Below are positions 43,988-54,656 of a DNA stretch of 64,000 nt, piece after piece. Each line of letters begins with the position of its first letter. Positions within the stretch are counted from its first letter, which is position 1. Both the position numbers and the translations under genes were made by a program. This stretch comes from Macquaria australasica (lineage: Eukaryota > Chordata > Actinopteri > Centrarchiformes > Percichthyidae). The notes beneath the pieces are model-generated. The model did no database searches. It worked only from the letters and a program-made list of their open reading frames with translations, and was not told where the DNA came from. The stretch lies in the NCBI GenBank assembly GCA_005408345.1, contig SEMN01000577.1, positions 186,001 to 250,000 on the forward strand. Reading direction: 5' to 3'.

Positions 43988-46010
43988 AGGTGCTGTGTGG
44001 AGTTTTCAGAAAGTCGTTTTTGGTGACACCGGTAGCCGTTAAGACAATAGCAGTCAACGTTGTTACTCGTTCTCCTGCTCGCACACAGTAGGCATGAGCA
44101 AGCATCCTGGGCATCGGCCAAAACAGTGACATGACATACAGTAGACTGAACGTGATCGACCGGCATCATGTTGATAGATGAGGTAAGAAGTTACACTGTT
44201 ATTATAGTTTGACTAACGTTATTTAAAAAAGTCGGATTTATAAAGAGCAATATCGTTATCAGCTTGCTAGCTTGCACAATGAAGGCTAGTGACTTTGAAC
44301 TAATCCACTGTCGTTGCATAATACACTGACTGCATTTATATGACACTTCAGCGTTAGCTAACGTTAGCCAGCCAGCTTAATCAATCACCATTTGTCCAGC
44401 TTCCACGAGAGGCTCAGCAACGTCAGCAGAGCTAAATTTGCTGGATGATAACGCCAACGGTTGGTGAACTAGACGTTCATTATTGACGTGATACCGGAAT
44501 CGATGCTCTAATGTTTCTGCATAATAGATGAGACTTTTTTATTGTCAACTAACGTTACTGTACTGAATGGGTCTGGCAGTGGGTTTAGACAATGATAATA
44601 CTAAACTAACATCAGTTATAAACAGATGATAGGAGTGGGATGACTAACGTTAGACTGCAGATAATGCACATAAAGTAAAGAACAGACATTTTTATTCTAT
44701 TCATCAATTCGTGCATCATTGTAGTTTACCTTGCTTTGAATAAAACAGTAAAAGGTACACACACAATTGACATGTGAATTTAGCCATTCTAAACAGATGT
44801 TCTTGCTCAATTTCCAGACAGAATTGCAATAACTGACACAAGAGGAGAGGGATGAAGTCCTGCAGATGGTGGTCACCTGTCTGCCAGGGGTTTTTCTGGA
44901 CATCTGGGACGTCTGGGAACCAGGAACCAGGTGGCAGATTAGAGACAAATACCCTGATCCCTTTAGCAACTATGTTGGCATTTAGGTGAAATTAAAAACT
45001 GTGTTCAGTGTCCCTGCATGTGAGTTCATTACCTCAAAGAAAAACTACATTTTATTTTTTATACAAGCTCATTTATTTTATAGAAGTACACATTTTTTCA
45101 GTGTCTTATTTTTTTTTACAAGTTTTTCAATAGGTATTTATAATAAACTATTGTACTGTAAACCACACTTCTTTCTTTTCTTGCTCCCATTGTTGTCATT
45201 GCTCATGTAGCTGAGGTCATGTCCTTTATGGAGAGAGAGAGATAGAAAAAAGCAAGAATTAGAACCTGCTTAACTGACAAGTCAACCAGTAGGTAAATTC
45301 ATTACATGGGTATACATCAGCAGAAATGTATAAAGTATAAGCATGGGTGCCATTTTGGCAGGTAAAAAAATCAGGCTGATGATATTCAATGAAATGAAAT
45401 GACTTTACATTGACATATAATCCTCAGAATAGGAGATTGAGCATAAGAGGTAACAAACATGTCTACAGTATTGGAGATAAATGCATCTTGACATTACAGG
45501 GTTATTATTTGTAGGCCTGACTTCTCTATGAATCATAATCAAACACAGCGGCTCCTTGTGATGGATCAGATAGGACGTTATTTTGATAGAGATAATGTTA
45601 GTGAGCAAGATAAGAGAGTCTGGATGAATTAGCTGATGTTATCAACTCTAGACAGTATTTAGTTAGCTAGCAGTTCATCAGCGTTACAGTTCGCCGCGTT
45701 AGCAAATAATCTAAAATTAGCTAACATTGCCCAGCTAAAATCACAGTATATTTCGCATGCTTTGCAGTAATGTTAGCTACTGTGAGGAGCTTCTTCTTCT
45801 TTTGTTTTTATTGTGGCTGTTCGAGAGCTGAACTCTGACCTGAAGAGAGGTCAGGCACTCAGGAGCGTGCATAAGGTCACAAAACCCGACCCGAGTCCTT
45901 TACATAGACAGCAGTCCACAGGCTGCTATAGGCAACTGAGAAAGACAGGAAAGCTCTAATTTTTTAAGTTGCGTTACAGTCTGTTCACACACAAGCAATA
46001 TAAAGAACCT
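43988..46010 (+). mobile_element. Candidate TTAA-flanked DNA transposon, ~2 kb
   Basis: TTAA occurs at 43984-43987 and 46011-46014. Between them the ends read aggtgctgtgtgg (left) and, in reverse complement, aggttctttatat (right), which agree at 8 of the first 11 bases. The left end (ttaaaggtgctgtgtggagt) is a phrase I know from the termini of repeated fish elements. TTAA duplications are typical of piggyBac and Kolobok superfamilies. Inside is a small two-exon frame (44168-44985). Short TTAA sites are common in AT-rich DNA, so the boundaries are tentative. Confidence 0.4.
44168..44985 (+). pseudogene. Small two-exon reading frame, broken
   Basis: ATG at 44168 opens MLIDE, ending at 44182 on a consensus donor (gag|gtaagaag). 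An acceptor with a pyrimidine-rich run (caatttccag) ends at 44817. From 44818 the phase continues: TELQ, one TAA, then LTQEERDEVLQMVVTCLPGV, FLDIWDVWEPGTRWQIRD and KYPDPFSNYVGI to TAG at 44983-44985. The LTxEExxxVLxxVV-x3-PGxFLDI wording faintly recalls the first part of fish proteins annotated as P2X7-like, but no Cys-rich domain follows, so this is weak. The in-phase splice sites on both sides are the main support. It may belong to the surrounding TTAA-flanked element. Confidence 0.35.
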
Positions 46011-46014
46011 TTAA

Positions 46015-48700
46015 TGTCGTACAAAAGTGAATTTTTCCAACCTCTACTATTTAGAAGTCCAAAACCCTTCAACTTTTACTAGATTATTGATATGGTTATT
46101 TTGGTTGTTAATTTAATTATTAATCAGAGTTCCAAATTAATAGTTTAGTATATTTGATTTATGAGATTGACTGATTTATTAATTAATTGGTTATCATTTT
46201 ACCTTCTTTTAGGGGGGTGCCCTGAGGTGAATTTAATGAAAATTCTATTCTATTATTTAATGTAAACATAGTTTACTTCTGATAGCCTTAAGTGAGTGTA
46301 ATCACTCCACTTCATCTTTTTGTGTTAACACTATATCATTTTGGTGCCTCGTTGAGGTTATTATTATTACATATTTTGGTATCCATAAAGCCATATAATC
46401 CCTACAATATTATGCCATTAGTTGTATATCATGCACTAACTGTGGTAAAATTGTCCTAGCTGTGGAACCCGATATGTCAAACATACAAAACCCACCAGAC
46501 ACAAAATCGGGGGGGATGTTGAGGTAGAATTTACTGCAGTTTTACTGCAGAGTTTATCTAGACACAAAAGAACCAAAACTAAGAATGAAAACATCTGGAG
46601 ACCTTCAGACTTTGGCGGCATACCAGGAAGTCCAACCCCCATCAGCCCTTGACCATGTTGTTTTATTTAACATTTAGATTAGAAGGGTGAACAGTGGTGT
46701 TTCACTACCCTTTCTGGTTGAAAGCTTTAAGCAGTAGTGTGCTGTGTTGCACCTGGAACCAAATCCTAAAGTACACTTCTACATCACTGCAGCAAGGTGA
46801 GACTTTTAATCACTGGAAGTCAGTAAAACTAAAGGCATTTTTACACCTGGTTTGCTCTGGTCTGAATCAGTTGATGGGTGTTTAAACTTGGAGCGTTTTC
46901 CCCATCTCACAGAATCTGAAAGTCTTTCCGATGGTGAAATAATTTTTTTTAAAGACTCACATTTAAAACCTAAAGCTCTATCTTGTGTTCCTTCAGGGAA
47001 AAAGACGTGTGACGCTTGATGATAAAATGTAATTCTCAGCAAACATGGCAGCAGTAGTACAACATTAGGAGGGTTCGCCCCTTTCCCAAGGGAGGTGACC
47101 TATCAGATTAGTGGATGCGAAGTAAATCAGTGCAAATCTTTTGCTGTGAGTTACCTACTACCTATGTGAACTTTGACAAGCAAATTTGCACCATTGACCG
47201 ACAGCAAGCCATCTTGATAGTGTAGCTACCTTTCAGGAAACAGAGAGGTGGTGTAGTAACTTAATAGCCGTGTTGCACCCTCCACTTTTATTTAACCTCT
47301 TCCGTTGGAGTATGAATTGCTCCTCAGAAGAGACATGCTTTACAGACAGTTAGTGAGACAAGAGTCAAAGGTGTAAATAGGTGTGTTGAATAAACTGTCC
47401 AAGCAACCAAGCAAGCTAGCTAGGTTGTTTGCCACTGGCTATCTCATCAGCTACAGTAGTTTACCAACTAGCCCTATGAGTGGTCCCTACATCATCAAGC
47501 ATATAGCACCACCTATTTCACAAGGACGCCGAGATGAACTTCACGGTGCTTTGCACTTTCTAGTGTGACCAGGCCAAGATAATTTGAAAATCACACCCAT
47601 TTTAATCAGTGTTTGGCCATGTTGTTCATGCGTAGCCATGTGTTAATTTTGTCACTTTTCACTGATCAAATTAACAGTGTTGACAAAGGGTCAGCAAAAT
47701 TATCAGACATAATCCTTTGCCAACAGTGGAGAATGCATTATATTTAACTGAACTTTTCATATATTTAATAAAATGTAAAATGGGAACGTGGTCAAAAATG
47801 ATTCAATATGTGAAAGAATCGTTTATACAACTGCAATGACTCTTTTGCTCTGACAACCAGCTATTACTGAGCTGAAAAATCCTCCCTGCTGTGTACAGAA
47901 ATCTTTTCTTTGCTCTGTGATTTCTCTCCTGGGGGAAATATGTTGCAAATGCACTACACTCAAACTGTTTATCAGCGTATTGCACTCAGCCAAAGTGAAG
48001 GAAGGAGAGACGCAGTTTTTCTTCGCTGAGGTTGATACTAATGAGCTACTGTTTGTTTCTGATTCCGATCGTAAGGCCAACACACAGCCTGACCTCACGC
48101 TCTGGCTCTCTGCCTCACCATGTTATACTAATGAGTCAAATACATACAATATGTGCACACTCACAGATTCACACATCTACCTACTCCACTTCTCAGGGCT
48201 TAAGTATAATGCATCCACTCCTGTGGAACGTCTTTGCTACACACCCGGGCATCAGATCAATAATGTTAATTGGATTGTTTGTATGTGCAAGGAGTGTGTG
48301 TTGTAGGTGTACTCCACCATAAAAGGTAAGCCTTTGTTGTAAAGTGACCAGACAAGCTGGGTCCATTCCAAAGTTAGAGGAAAACAGTGACCTCTGCCAG
48401 GTCTGCTGAGGTTTGTGAGAAACTTTGAGAAACTGTTCTGAAATATTGCGTGGGACCATTTGTGTTAGCCTGAACAGCAAAGGGATGCTATTCCAGGTTT
48501 CTCTCTTAGCTCATAGAATCCCTTTTAGATGTGTGTGTGTGTGTGTGTGGGAAGGGGGGATTTCTTTACCAGTTCCACTACCTGTTGCTGTGTAAAAATA
48601 GATCCATCTTATTTAGATGCTCACAATTGGCTTCATCCACAGGAGGATTTAGGGAAAAGGGTTCTTCTTTTTTGACTTACAAATTATCATAAACTTTCAG
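46015..48700. other. No recognisable gene; short TG run
   Basis: Contains a TG run at 48531-48549. The largest frame (129 codons, 47917-48306, plus strand) has no motif I recognise and no exon-like borders. Confidence 0.45.
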
Positions 48701-48984
48701 TGTATTTTGTAGTATGATACATCTGTCATCTCCAAGCTAGAAGGTCCCAACTCTGACATTTTTAGACACAGATTGGAGACTCTCCTATAGCTTTTGTGGT
48801 GTAACTTAAGATAGTCAGTCCCAATACCCACGCTTGTGGTCTTAAGCACTTAAGTGTACATTTACATGCCACCAGGTAGTATGCCAACACACAGTACACT
48901 TATGATGCACTTGATGGAGAAAATAGTAGATTGTGTGACTGATTCATGCTTTACATTGAATTTGTCAAACGGTTAGTATGTTTT

Positions 48985-50230
48985 TTTTGTTTTGTTTTTT
49001 TTTTACATCAGAGAAAGCAATTCCCCTCCTCCTGAAATTATTATTAAAAGGACAGAGCATGTGAAATATTTAGGTGTGATTGCTGATAGCAGTCTAACCT
49101 TCAAAAACAAATTAAAAAAATTAAAAAACAATAACTTTGCTCATTTTAGATTTATACAGACATCAAATGCGTACTGTACATGCACACAATGATACTGTCA
49201 CACTTTTCATACTGTATTACAACCTGGTCTCAAACAAATAGTACATTATTGCAACCTGTTGTATTGTCTGTATAAGCCAGCTTTGAAAATCATGGATTAA
49301 AAACTGACTCATCATTATTGCAATATAGTGAAAAAGTACTAGTGCAGTGCCTGTTCAGAGCACGTGCCTGTTCCGACTGTCACACACACATACAGACAGA
49401 GATTCCTTCCTTTATAGATTATGCAGCTACAGCACCACCTACTGGCCAAATGGAACCAAATGTGTCATGATCACTCAGACATCATATCTACACATAGCAC
49501 AAAGTTTTTAGGAGATATGACTTTTTTTTGTAATATAAGCCCTGCCCGCAGCATTTGAGCAAACTTTGAGTGTCAGCTATAGCGAAAGTGTACGGAATAT
49601 AAAAAATCCAAAAAAGTGGTGACGATTGCTCAAAATTTGTAGGAGGAGTAGCGAAAAAAAACCCAGATTTGGACTAAATTCTAAATGGCAGAAATCCACA
49701 GAATCCAGAAAAAGTAAGAATTTTGTTTCTGAGACTTATGGAACAAAAGTTACAGGACAAAATGTAAAGTTCATTGTAATAGTGCCACCATCTGGCCAAA
49801 TTGCACCACTTTCAACACTGCACTCCCTGGGGTCCTCAGCAATACCTGGTAAGTGTGGAGTCGATCGGATGAGAGGTTGTTGAGATAATCGAAGGACAGA
49901 CATACATACAGACAGACAGACAGAGATTCCTTCCTTTGTAGTTAGATAATCTGTTTATGGCCAGTGTTGGTTTATTATATAAGATCATTCACAATCAAGC
50001 ACCACAGTCTCTCAAACTGTTTGAAACAACATGTAGGTAGAGCTAGCTCAAGGTTAACAAGAGCTTCCTCTACAGGGGACTGAAACTGTGTTAAATTTCG
50101 GTCTACAACATTTGGACAAAACTGCTTCTCAGTTAAGGCAGCCAGGATGTGGAATTCTCTACCACTGAGATCAGAGAGTGCAGTACTTTTAAACATTTAC
50201 AATTTATTTGAAAACATGGTTGAAGGACAA
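48985..50230 (+). mobile_element. LINE ORF2 fragments in two parts
   Basis: Part 1 (about 49010-49190) reads IIIKRTEHVKYLGVIADSSL then TFKNKLKK, the KYLGVxxDxxLTFxxHI block found after the RT palm in L2/CR1-type LINEs. Part 2 (about 49975-50220) reads IIHNQAPQSL, then TFGQNCFSVKAARMWNSLPL and RSESAVLLN, the C-terminal end of such an ORF2. The order is right, and the ~760 bases between include a different repeat (49380-49936), so the two are probably one copy split by insertion. Frames are broken in both. Confidence 0.6.
49380..49936 (+). repeat. Dispersed repeat bounded by duplicated gagattccttccttt
   Basis: The phrase cagacagagattccttcctt occurs at about 49394 and again at about 49917, the second within a GACA-rich run. 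Between them are agcaccacctactggccaaa and gtgccaccatctggccaaat, a wording known to me from fish repeats found near GACA tracts. This may be two tandem or overlapping copies of one short unit inserted in the LINE fragment. Confidence 0.5.
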
Positions 50231-50244
50231 TCAGGTCTGTAGTC

Positions 50245-51780
50245 ACTGAACAAAGAGACAGTGAATGTGGCCAGAACTAGTGCTGAGTGTTTGGTTGGTA
50301 ATTTTGTGAACTGTCTGTTGTTTATGGTGTTGTGATTGTTGATGGTGTGCTCCCTAGTAGGAATTAAGTATTGTTCTTCTGTTGTTTGTTTCAGGTGGTT
50401 GTAAAAAACAGACACAATAAAACAAATGCGAAAAACTAGAAACGAAACCAAAAATAACAAAGTGTAAGGTTTGATTTACTATAACTGATCTTTTAGCTCT
50501 GTAACCTGCGCATCATTAGTGACCTCCGCCCAGAGACTACAGATGAAAATGAGCTTTTACCTATATCTGGTATAATATATGTACTGTGCATTGTCCCTCC
50601 CCGCTAAAATCAACAATAAAAAAACATCGTTTGTTTAATCGGTACAAAAACCAAAAACGAACAAGGGTAAGAAGTTATGTCATGTGACCCATGACCAGTT
50701 CATCATAGTTTATAAAAATGCATGGGAATATATACGATAATAAACAGAAGAAAAATTAATTCCTTTTTCCCACTACACATTATTACAGTAAGGGGAAAAC
50801 ATTCTATAAGTTTAAACTTTTTTGTTAACAAGTTTTTTATAATGCCTGATTTTAAGGGGTGCTGCAGCTCCCTCAGCACCTGAACTTCCCAGGTCTATGC
50901 TTACTAGCTAGCTTACAGCTAACGTCTGTATACAGTCGGTACATTGGTTGTTTGGGATGAATAACAAAATGTCCAGTGTCAGGTCGGTTCTTTATTAATA
51001 CGGTTTAAAAGGTTTTGCGGCAGTACATCACTCTCCTTCTGTCTATACTTCTGAGAACGTAATTTTTCACGCCACCACAAGAGGTCGTTTGTTAAACATG
51101 TCACTTTAAATGTGGGGTAGGCAGTATTTTTTGGCATCATTGGGAAAGAATTCCATAATAACTGTGCAGCATACTGTAATTCAAGTGGTCTGAGAGAAAA
51201 CTTCTACTTCTGCACCTCCTCTTAGCTCTGTTTTCAGGTTTCGAAAATCTAGCCCATGACCAGAGACTTGGGCCAGTCCCAGGTCATTTCAGAGAGAGGG
51301 TACATTCCTATTGGCTGTTGTACAAATGCAGATGTGCGTACATGTCCCTTCAGATGGTGAAAGCCTGATTCAATGGTGGAAAATCCTGCAGAAAATCCTA
51401 CAACTTGTGATAAATTTCCAACACCTCCTTTGCCTACAGCTGCATATAATACAAAGCAACACATCCCAGCTCCACACAGAGCTTTGGGCTCATTATGTTT
51501 GATGCCATGGTGCTCATAACGACAGTGGCAAAGAGGCACGATGAAAAACAGTGGGAATTAACTTTTGAGGGGGGACAGTGGCGTGTGTGTGTGTGTGTGT
51601 GTGTGGTGTACTATCCTCATCCCGCTGTCAGCCGTGCTGACTCATGTTAGTTCATGTCCTCTGTATAGGCTACCTGACAACTAATTTCTTCATCAGCTGG
51701 CTGGAAGGTGAATATCCCCCTTGAGTTACAAAGGATTCTGTGTGATCTGTTTCTCACATCCAAAGTCACCTTGAATGTGC
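50245..51780. other. No recognisable gene; short TG run
   Basis: A GT run at 51583-51605 is the only clear feature. A 96-codon minus-strand frame (51249-51539) has no motif I recognise. Confidence 0.45.
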
Positions 51781-51799
51781 TGTTGTTTATTCCTTTGAA

Positions 51800-51990
51800 C
51801 TGTATATTCAACTTGGACAAGCATCGCCATTGCTTTAGTCAAGCAATAACTGGATTTCCATGAAATTTGCTGTAAATATTCATGGTTCAGAGGATGAATA
51901 CTTTGGAGACCCACTAAGCCTTCCTCGACACTGGGCCAAAAAATGTACCAGCAAATATCAAAATCTAATGGGCAGATTGCTATGTAATTC
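51800..51990 (+). repeat. Diverged fragment of the dispersed teleost repeat
   Basis: tttccatgaaatttgctgta, attcatggttcagaggatga, atactttggagacccac and gggcagattgctatgtaatt resemble, with many changes, phrases of the repeats at 9.3 and 17.2 kb. Confidence 0.4.
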
Positions 51991-52009
51991 CTTGCTAACT
52001 ATTACTTAA

Positions 52010-52314
52010 AGAGGTACTGCACACTAAAACGTGTTTTTTGAGCTGTAAACAAAATGATATGACTGTACTTTGATGACATTTCTTACCAAATGTATAAATA
52101 CCAGCATTTCATGGGTTTAAAATGGCTCAATACGCCCTCTACTGTTTCAAATCCCACCGGTGGGGAGTTGGGTCAGTCTCCCCCATGTCTCCTGACCCAC
52201 ACACTATGCAGCCACGATTCCATGCCCCCTACTGTCATTGGTACCTCACTCGTTGCATTATTTAAATTTGCTGGAAGAGAGGGTTCTAGCTGAATCTAAG
52301 GGTGGAGTTACACT
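52010..52314. mobile_element. Short TTAA-flanked inverted-repeat element
   Basis: TTAA lies at 52006-52009 and 52315-52318. The left end starts agaggtactgcacac. The right end in reverse complement starts agtgtaactccaccc, agreeing at most positions of the first 15. About 305 bp, non-coding, with ctcaatacgccctctactgt and attccatgccccctactgtc inside. Size and ends fit a MITE mobilised by a TTAA-specific transposase; class not proven. Confidence 0.5.
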
Positions 52315-52319
52315 TTAAA

Positions 52320-53160
52320 ATGCAAATGCACCGGTATGCCAGGAGCCACTGTTTGGAGAAAATTGTTCAAGTTGTTTGATTTACATCTTGTTAGCTGGTT
52401 AGAAGTAGTTTTAAAAAGGCTCCTAATCTTCTTCTGACATTAGCTTTCCTTCTTACCTCTGACCTTTCTGTCTGTAGCTGCCATATCAGGACCAAATACA
52501 TCAAATCTGAATGAATGAAAATCCACATTCTCTGTAGCTGTCATTGTTTCTCAGCAGAAAACATGTAGCAAGTTCTATGTGATGGTGAGAACTTGCTTAA
52601 TCAAATGAGAAGAAAGCAGAGCGATACTGCACTAGAAGTGAGCCACCACTGTTTTATTGCAATTATAAGCACTCAGGGATGCTCATTTGTATTTCTCTCT
52701 ATTATCAACAGGAACCATCGAGGCTTAATCACAGTGGAATAAAACTTAGAGAGTAGCATAAAATGTGTATTTCAAGCCAATTAAGCCTTTACAATTAGCA
52801 ATTAATCAGTTGGTAATGGAGAGCTTTTCTCAGAGTGGAGACTAGCTCTGCTGCTGCAGAGGGAACAGCCAACGAAGAGGGACCACTTAATTTGCTTACA
52901 CACTGTTTTGCCTAGTCTGAAACATAATGGAAATGCTGACCAGCAGGTTAAATATACACGCCCCCTTCAGTGCATCACTGGCAATGCGGCCAATTCGATT
53001 AATTGGTGTGTCAAGACAGGAAATAAATACCTCAGGGAAGCTCTGATCTTCCTCTTCCCTACTGCTGTGGTGTCCCTGCTCATTCCCTGGTCAAGACTGA
53101 CGTTCCTGTGTACTGTGCCGAATCCATATTAAATGTGTCCTCATAAAGGCTTGCAGGTCA
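52320..53160. other. No recognisable gene
   Basis: AT-rich sequence ahead of the Gypsy cluster; only chance frames. Confidence 0.45.
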
Positions 53161-53189
53161 TCAGGCTTTCAGATTTTCAGACACTGGAG

Positions 53190-54062
53190 TAGATGGATGA
53201 ACACAGTGATATGATGACTTTCCCAGAGGACCAATCGAGCTGAGGATTGTGCCGTTTGAGCCAGGGGAAACCCAAGACTAGGGGGGAGGGTGAGGAGAGG
53301 AGATTGAGCTGAATGTACTCACGGTTACCTGACAGGACCAGGAGCAGGGGTTTAGTGCAATGAGTGACGCAGCCTAGCAATCGGCCATCCATGGCGTTGA
53401 CAGTCTGAGGAACCGCCAGCGCCTCCACAGGCAGGGCCGCTTGGTGGGCTAGGTTGCAGTCAATAACACTGTCGTCCACACCAGAGTCAATTAAAGCGCT
53501 CACTGGAAGGTTCTGGGTCTGATTACACAAGGTGGCAGGTAACAACATTCTTGTGGGGGAAACTAGAGAAGACACTGTCTGACTCACCCGTACCCCCATA
53601 GCTACGAGTGAGTCTCGTCTTTTAACTGCCGGGCGTATGTGGCGAGAAAGTGCCCCATCCTGCCACAGTGCCCAATCTAGCACTCTTCCTCTCAACAAAC
53701 TCATTATATAAACAATTTTAGACCTATCGGTGGCTAGCGTATGAGAACGCTAACTAACACTGCAACAGGAAAGATTGACATTTACCTAGATCGCCAGAAT
53801 ACAGGTCCAGATTGGGAACATGGGACTCGCTGACCGGCGTGATAGGTGGAGGAATAGGAGAGACTGGGGAAGCTAAAGCACTGTCCTGAGCCTCCGGGTT
53901 CGGCGAAGGGAGAGGTTCTCTAGGAGGTTAGCCATGCAAGCTATGTGAGTGGTCAGGTTCTGCACATCTCCGCCGAGGATCCAAAGCGTCTGGTCATGTT
54001 GGCCGAGCAGCGCTCTTTGATGAGAGATGGCGTGTTGCAGTGTGTCGGTGTCCACTGGGTCC
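53190..54062 (-). pseudogene. Gypsy gag-protease remnant
   Basis: Gag starts MDPVDTDTLQHAISHQRALL and GQHDQTLWILGGDVQNLTTH (54062 down to 53873, then a stop), as in fish Gypsy gags that open MDP...LLGQHxxxL. A broken middle includes LDLYSGDLGKCQSFLLQC and, from 53704, MSLLRGRVLDWALWQDGALS. An internal deletion joins this to an aspartic protease: SALIDSGVDDSVIDCNLAHQ with the DSG active site, AMDGRLLGCVTHCTKPLLLV, then SPLVLGFPWLKRHNPQLDWS. The wording is of the Sushi-like Gypsy group in my judgement. The frame then reads into LTR sequence (SLCSSIYSSV) and ends. Confidence 0.75.
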
Positions 54063-54083
54063 ATTTCTCTGGCCAGATCATTC

Positions 54084-54656
54084 TGTTGCATATCGCCGGG
54101 TGGAGCGCAAGTGCAGGACACTGACACTGGAGTAGATGGATGAACACACTGGTTTATTAGAACACAGAGAAAAGGAAGGTAGAAGGGGAGTCGGTGAGTC
54201 GGGGAAATCCGGTGGGGTGAGAGCCAATAGCTGAGGGAAGACTTGGTGAGGAGTTGGGTGGCAGTTGGGGTAAAGGAGATGGGCATGCAAGACTGATGAG
54301 CATGCAGGTGAGCTGGGTAAGCCGGTGGAGAAGGAGTGAACCTGGAGCACAGGAAAAACAGCATTAGCACGAGCAAATTAGTTTCACAAACTAGAGCTTG
54401 TTACCAGAAAAACTGAAGCAATGATCTGGCGACGAATGGGTGGAAAACCAGAGTACAAATACTGCAGGGTGATGAACTGATGAATGGTAGGTGCGCTGAC
54501 TGATTGCAGACTCGGAGCAGGAGATGAGTAGATAAATGCCACACCTTCCAGACAGACACACACACACACACAAAGAGAGACAGCACAGGACACAAGAGGG
54601 AGGGGAAAAAACACCAGGAACACAAGGGAAACAATGAGCACAGCAGAGCCATGACA
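54084..54656 (-). repeat. 5' LTR of Gypsy B
   Basis: On the minus strand it begins TGTCATGGCTCTGCTGTG, carries an AATAAA signal (complement at 54153-54158) about 70 bases before its end, and ends CGATATGCAACA. It shares several blocks with the solo LTR at 31007-31696, so the two belong to one broad family. A short (CA)n at 54558-54574 lies inside. The next bases lead within 25 bp to the gag ATG. Confidence 0.75.

Larger units (their letters stand above)
53165..54656 (-). mobile_element. Ty3/Gypsy retrotransposon B, internally deleted
   Basis: Read on the minus strand: a 573-bp 5' LTR (54656-54084), a gag start at 54062, gag pieces, a protease domain (about 53560-53230), then a jump straight to a ~40-bp remnant of the 3' LTR (53205-53165). 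The phrase acactggagtagatggatga at 53181 and 54124 is explained by the two LTR copies. RT, RNase H and integrase are gone. The 5' LTR starts directly after the RNase H region of another Gypsy copy (A), so B inserted into A. Confidence 0.78.

Noticed and set aside
47917..48306. 129-codon plus-strand open frame
   Set aside because: No recognised motif and overlapping open frames on both strands, as expected by chance here.
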